From NCBI GenBank assembly GCA_030704615.1, contig CM060731.1, positions 79,092,756 through 79,156,755 of the forward strand: a stretch of DNA of 64,000 nt, written 5' to 3'. Position numbers and translations under genes: made by a program. The DNA is from Takakia lepidozioides (lineage: Eukaryota > Streptophyta > Takakiopsida > Takakiales > Takakiaceae). Position 1 is the first letter of the stretch, and the number at the start of each line of letters is the position of its first letter. The notes beneath the pieces were generated by a model. It ran no database searches. It was not told the DNA's origin and saw only the letters and a program-made list of their open reading frames with translations. This document shows, in pieces, positions 58,726 to 64,000 of this stretch.

Positions 58726-61700
58726 TCAAGGCTCCGTCCTCCCAACATTCTGAGGGGACGTGAATGAGTCAAGCTGCACAAATTTAATGAATGAAGTAAG
58801 ACACCCACACCTTACACGGAAATATCGTTTCACCAGTACTCCCACAAGAACAACCCCATCTTCAAAGTGGTGAAAGCGGTTAGCATCCCGTACAACAACT
58901 TCTTGCCCAACAATCTTCGAGATGAACTTGACAGCTGTGTGGCAGTTGCCACACACCCAAAGGTTCTTGATGACAAGGATAGGCATCCCAGGGGGCAAGC
59001 TGATGAGCCCAAAGCAATGGGAAGCTTCTCACTGTGGGGGCAAAGAGAAATTTCCCTTTGCTCTTCCTCCGCATCATACAATACAAAGCGCATGTCAGGC
59101 ACATAGCCTCAGCTCAGCTCAGCATGAATGTCCGCAATTTGTGGATGCAATCTATCATCTACCATGAATATGTGCATCCCATTGCCAACTGCAATGCAGC
59201 TCCAACCTGGCTCCTTCCTGACACCTCTGATCTTCATCATTTTTCTCACCTTTGCAGTATCGTCCCACCTGCCAGCTGCAGCATAGATGTTTGATAGCAA
59301 CACATAAGTTGCAGCATCCTGTTGATCCCACTTTAGAATAGATTTTGCTGCACGTTCTGCCATCTCCACATTGCCATGAGTTCTGCAGGCACCAAGCAAG
59401 GCTTTCCACACCCCAGAATCCAACTTCATTGGCATTCGGTTTATGAAGTTCTCTGCCTCATCCAATTGCCCAGCACGACCAAGAAGGTCCACCATGCATC
59501 CAATGTGCTCCACAGTAGGAGTGAGGCCATGATCTTGCCTGAGAGAATCGAAGTAGTGTCTGCCTTCCTCCACTAGGCCCCCATGGCTACATGCAGAGAG
59601 AACACATATAAAGGTGATAGCATTCGGCTGGAAGCCTTCCATTTGCATTTTTTCAAATAGTTGCAGGGCATCCCTATGACCACCATGTTGGGAACACCCT
59701 GCTATCATTGCATTCCATGACACCACATTTCGTTCCGTCATGTTGTCAAAAACTACCGTCGCATCCTTGATGCTCCCACATTTGGCATACATGTCGATAA
59801 GGGTATTGTTTAGAATGATATTGGGTACCACTCCAGCTTTCATGATGTCCATGTGGACAGCTTTGCCCTTCACTAGGGCTGCTAGGATGGCACATGCATT
59901 GCAAACAGAAACGAAAGTGACCTGGTCGGGCTCCACCCCTCCCTGCTTCATTTGCTCATAGGTATCCAAGGCCTTAACCCCGCACCCATGCTGGGCATAT
60001 CCTGCTATCATGGCATTCCATGACACCACATTGCGTTCAGCCATATCATTGAACACTCCTTTTGCATCCTCAATACTACCACATTTAGCATACATGTCCA
60101 AAAGGGCATTGTCCAAAATGGTATCTGGTATAATTCCAGCTTTCATGATGTCTATATGGATCTCTTTGCCCTTTTCCAGGGCTGCCAGGTTGGCACATGC
60201 ATTGCAGACACAAACAAATGTGACCTGGTCTGGCTTCACTCCTGCTTCAGTCATTTGCTCAAAGGTCTCCAACGCCTCCATCCCATACTCATGCCGGGCA
60301 TATCCTGCAATCATTGCATTCCATGAGACCACATTTCGTTCAGCCATACTGTCAAACACTTCCTTTGCATCCTTGATGCTCCCACATTTGGCATACATAT
60401 CAATGAGTGTAGTGTTCAAGATGATATTCGGCACAATTCCCACTTTCAAGATGTCAGCATGGACCTCTTTGCCCTTTTCCAGGGCGGCCAGGCCCGCACA
60501 TGCAACGCAAACACAAACGAATGTGACCCGGTCGGGCTTCACCCCTTCCTGCATCATTTGCTCATAGGTCTCCACTGCCTCCATTCCATACCCAGCTTGG
60601 GCATATCCTGCTATCATCCCATTCCATGACACCACATTTCGTTCAGTCATAGTGTCAAACACTCCCTGTGCATCCTCGATGCTCCCGCATTTGGCATACA
60701 TGTCCACAAGGGTATTGTCCAGAATGATATCTGGTATAATTCCAGCTTTCACGATGTCAGCATGCACCTTTTTTCCCTTTTTCAAATCTGCCAGGCTGCC
60801 ACATGCATTGCAGACACAAACAAATGTGATCTGGTCGGGCTTGACCCCTTCCCACCTCATTTCCTGATAGGTTTCCAGAGCCTTCATCCCCCACCCATGC
60901 TGAGCATATCCTGAAATCATTGTATTCCATGAAACTACATTTCGTTCGGCCATATTGTCAAACACTCCCTTTGCATCCTTAATGCTCCCACATTTGGCAT
61001 ACATGTCAACGAGGGCGGTGTCCAAGATGATATTTGGCACAATTCCACTTTTCATGAGGTCAGCATGGATGCCTTTGCCCTTTTCTAGGGCTGCCAGGCT
61101 GGCACACGCCTTGAGAACGCAGATGAACGTGACCTGGTCAGGTGTCACCCCTTCCCACATCATTTGCCCATAGGTCTTCAAAGCCTCTGCCCCATACCCA
61201 TGCTGGGTATATCCTGTGATCATTGCATTCCATGAGACCACATTTCGTTCAGACATATTGTCGAACACCCGCTTCGCATCAACTATGCTCCCACATTTGG
61301 CATACATGTCCACAAGGGTAGTATTCAAGATGATAGTTGGCATAATTCCAGCTTTCATGATGGCAGCATGGACCTCTTTGCCCTTTTTCAGCGCTGCCAG
61401 ACTGGCACATGCCTTGAGCACACAAATGAATGTAACCTGGTCCGGTGTTACCCCTTCCTGCATCATTTGCTCATAGGTCTTGAAGGCTTCCCCACGATAT
61501 CCCTGCTTTGCATATCCTGCTATCATTGTATTCCACGTAATCAAACTTCGTTCAGGCATTTTGTCAAACACTAGGCGTGCATCCACAATGCTCCCGCACT
61601 TGCCATGCATGTTGACCAAGGCGTTTTGTACAAAGATGTCTGGCTTGAATCCAGTTCGGATAATGTGGGCATGCACCTGCTTTCCCTCTGCTAGGCTTTT

Positions 61701-62750
61701 CGTCTTGATGCACTCCTGCAGGAGACAGACATAAGTTTTGGAGTCTGCCGAAATGCCTCCTTGGTCCAAAATCTGCAACGCCTCTTCCAATTGTCCTGCC
61801 TTACATAGTGTCCTCAGATTCCCACATCTTTCATAAGTGATCCTCATGGTGGGGGTGCTGGATTCACAGAACTGTGCTGCCACTGCTTTCAATTGACCAT
61901 CAACCCGCAGCAGCTTCTTGTAGCCATTAATCCAGAGCCCCTTGTTGGTACTCTTGAGCTTGAGACATGGGTGTCTAGGATTGATCTTTCTGCTTCGATT
62001 GTCCCACCATTGGTTAGAAAAATATTCATTCCAAAGCTTCTCCCCATCCCTATTTTCAAAGTTTGGATATCTGGCAGTAGCTGCATCCAGCTTCTCCAAT
62101 TCAGCATCTACCTCAAGAGGTTTCACATAGCTATCAATCCGTAGCCCCTCGTTCTTACTCTTGTGCTTCAAATCTGGTCCTCTACAATGGATGTCTCTGC
62201 CTCGATTGTCCCACCAGTGACTTTGGTTTAAAAAATATCCTTTCCAAAGCTTCTCCTCATCAGTATTGTCAATTTTGAGATATTTGGCACTAGCTGCATC
62301 CAGTTTCTCCAATTCGCCATCCACCCACGCACGTTTCTTGCGGCTATCAAACCATAATCCCTCATTGGTATTCTTGTGCTTGAAATCTGGTCCTCTAGAA
62401 TGGATCTTTCTCCCTTGATTGTCCCACCATAGACTGGGATCTGAAAAAAAATCGTTCGAAAGCTTCTTCACGTCTGTATTTTGGGTTTCTTGATATTTGT
62501 GTATGTGGCATCCTTGCTCATCCCCCTGCCCATGAACTTGGTCCTCTTCTATTGGTTTCCACTGCCTCGGAATCGGCTTGAAACTGTTTGCAGCAGATCT
62601 AAATACAAGGCGGTTAGGAAAATGCACAAGGGTTCCATACAGAGAGCATAGACCACACCTTTTTGAAGCTCTGAGAACAGTGCACCTCGATGTGTCACGG
62701 GAACATGCGGCGGCCTCCACGCGTGCCATGCTTAATGTACTCGTTGCCAT
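58726..62750 (-). CDS. PDF-PPR fusion protein (PLS class, degenerate DYW end)
   Basis: A continuous 1,213-codon frame runs 62750-59109. Residues 1-90 are an organelle-type leader. Residues about 92-146, 162-216 and 234-286 are three PDF motifs ([52 protein letters not shown]), each with a trailing LDAASAKY-like linker. From about 310 to 1100 come seven P-L-S PPR triplets of about 101 residues ([27 protein letters not shown]-like, [11 protein letters not shown]), then an E domain to AELS. A TGA replaces the usual run to E+. The downstream sequence to 58726 still encodes [27 protein letters not shown], then [34 protein letters not shown] and finally EYW before a stop, in three different frames. 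So a DYW cytidine-deaminase-like domain is present but broken. The seven-triplet part may still be translated as a truncated protein. Confidence 0.87.
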
Positions 62751-63514
62751 GTCTGCTCTTTCTCGAAATCTTGCAAGCCCATCTGCTCCATCTCGAACTG
62801 TTGCAACCTGCGGTGCTGCCTTCCACTGTGTAGGTTTGAAGCCGAGCCTGGTTAAGTCAGATCAAAAACTGGTTGCTCTCCACTGTTGCTCATACACTGA
62901 ACGGGGCCCCCCACTCCGTTCCCTTCAATTCACCAACACTCCATCTCTCACCGATAACAACATTTATTACCCCGGAGTCCTTCGAGTGAGTCCTTCGAGT
63001 CTTCAAAGTGAACCTGTGAGGATTTTGTCCAGCTTACAGAAAGTACGACAGCATTATACGCTAAACCCGAAACCCTAGTCTCGTAGACGAGAATTGGAGG
63101 ACTTTTGATCGGGAGAAAGTAGCGGCCATTGAGAAGTGGGTGCATCACAATTATCTGCTCATCGCCGTCATTGTCACGGGCTCTCAGTTGTTAATTCTTG
63201 GAGTTGTCATGAATAACTCCAATCAGAATTCACATGCGTTTCGACTTTGGTGGATAATTTTACTTTGGGATGTTTTTAGATTTTGGCGGAGTTAAGGTCA
63301 CTCTCTCAAACAGGACGAGGTGGGGTTTAAAAGAGCCATGAGAATTCTATAGAATGGCTCAGTTGTATCTGCGTGAGGGCATAGCATCGCACCAATATCT
63401 GTATGACCAACATTTTGCTGACAATCTATGTATCATCTGCTCACAACACCAGTGAAGGAGCTAACTAGGCCTGCAAAGGACAAAAAAATCTGGCTAAGAG
63501 AGATCTTGATACTG
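62751..63514. other. Upstream flank of the minus-strand PPR locus
   Basis: A plus-strand frame (62578-63078) overlaps the PPR 5' end and is likely a chance frame. No TATA box or conserved gene was recognised. Confidence 0.35.
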
Positions 63515-63645
63515 GATTCGAAGGATAGCTCAGATGGTCAAGCTGGTTGAATGTGGCATAAGGCCTTATGAGATGGGTTATGACAGGCTCGCTCAGATTT
63601 TTTTATGAGCCAGTTCAGATTGCCGATTCAAGCTCGACCTTCACA
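63515..63645 (+). mobile_element. Possible tRNA-derived SINE head
   Basis: The segment GGATAGCTCAGATGGTCAAG near 63523 resembles a tRNA A box. GCCGATTCAAGCTCGACC near 63622 resembles a B box. The spacing is longer than usual, and the tail and target duplication were not found, so the call is tentative. Confidence 0.35.
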
Positions 63646-64000
63646 CACCCCAGATTCGGTGGATTTTGTGCTGTCAATGCCGGAGATATCAAACCTTTTC
63701 TTGCACAGGTAATGTGTTTTCTTTTGTCCTAAGTTGCTCGATCTACCACAGGTTGAAGAGTGAAAATGTGGTCGAGAGTGGATCTGCCCTGTGGCGCGAA
63801 GCTGAGATGTTTCAGCCCAATCATCGAGTTCCATGGCCACGACTGCCCTTACGCCATTCTTGAAGATGGAGTGGATGATGCTTTTTGTCCACTCCGTTAG
63901 AAAAAATTGCGAACTGGGAGAGATATGGACATAGCTCTTCCATCGCTCCAGTCGAGGCCTCATAGTGAATTTATCAAGCACGCGACAGCAGCCGCATTTA
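63646..64000. other. Right-edge region with no supportable gene
   Basis: The only long frames (63981-63628 minus, 63666-63863 plus) show no recognisable domain. Nothing else was seen. Confidence 0.3.

Noticed and set aside
62578-63078. 166-codon plus-strand frame as a gene
   Set aside because: It overlaps the conserved start of the minus-strand PPR gene in antisense and shows no domain of its own.

Overview
The window is nuclear DNA of a land plant, most probably a seed-free one (lycophyte or fern; a bryophyte is not excluded). The evidence is intron-rich genes with GT..AG junctions, two long PLS-class pentatricopeptide (PPR) loci with E/DYW remnants, a chloroplast-type alpha/beta hydrolase, and dense plant transposable elements: chromodomain Ty3/gypsy elements, CACTA, MULE-like, pogo-like, LINE, tRNA-derived SINEs and a large MITE. 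The species is not identified.

Layout. 1-5 kb: two tandem decayed copies of an intron-split OSB-type 'PDF' motif, one interrupted by a 1,168-bp CACTA element with a GTA target duplication, then a solo LTR with a GTTTG duplication. 5.2-8.3 kb: a broken MULE-like transposase gene (minus) and a SINE. 8.5-10.2 kb: two exons of an unrecognised gene, with tandem repeats in the intron. 10.2-18.1 kb: two truncated chromoviruses in opposite orientation, abutting near 15.43 kb. 18.4 kb: a PPR scrap. 20.3-27.8 kb: a 12-exon minus-strand gene, reconstructed here by splice phase, with a C2HC zinc finger and an SCA7 domain, as in ataxin-7/Sgf73, the subunit that anchors the SAGA deubiquitinase module. 29.7-31.7 kb: LINE relic and tandem repeats. 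31.8-35 kb: a WD40-repeat gene (minus) and an ISU last-exon copy. 36.6-37.3 kb: an AT-rich TIR element. 38.7-39.9 kb: an F-box gene. 40.6-42.4 kb: a decayed direct duplicate of the 5' part of the WD40 locus. 42.8-47.0 kb: a complete 7-exon plastid-type alpha/beta hydrolase. 47.8 kb: a second ISU last exon, inverted relative to the first. 48.5-63 kb: two large PPR loci facing each other tail to tail, with matching flanks, around a spacer that holds a broken pogo-like transposase and a perfect 63-bp inverted repeat.

The most unusual system is the PPR pair. Both carry an N-terminal array of three or four PDF motifs, which are otherwise the signature of the plant organellar single-stranded-DNA-binding OSB proteins, in front of 6-7 near-identical PPR triplets. 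The same motif, split by an intron, lies as tandem relics at the left end of the window. Together these suggest a fusion family joining an organellar DNA-maintenance motif to an RNA-recognition scaffold, now decaying by stops and frameshifts at its 3' ends. No operon logic applies. The intact single-copy candidates are the SGF73-like gene, the F-box gene and the hydrolase.
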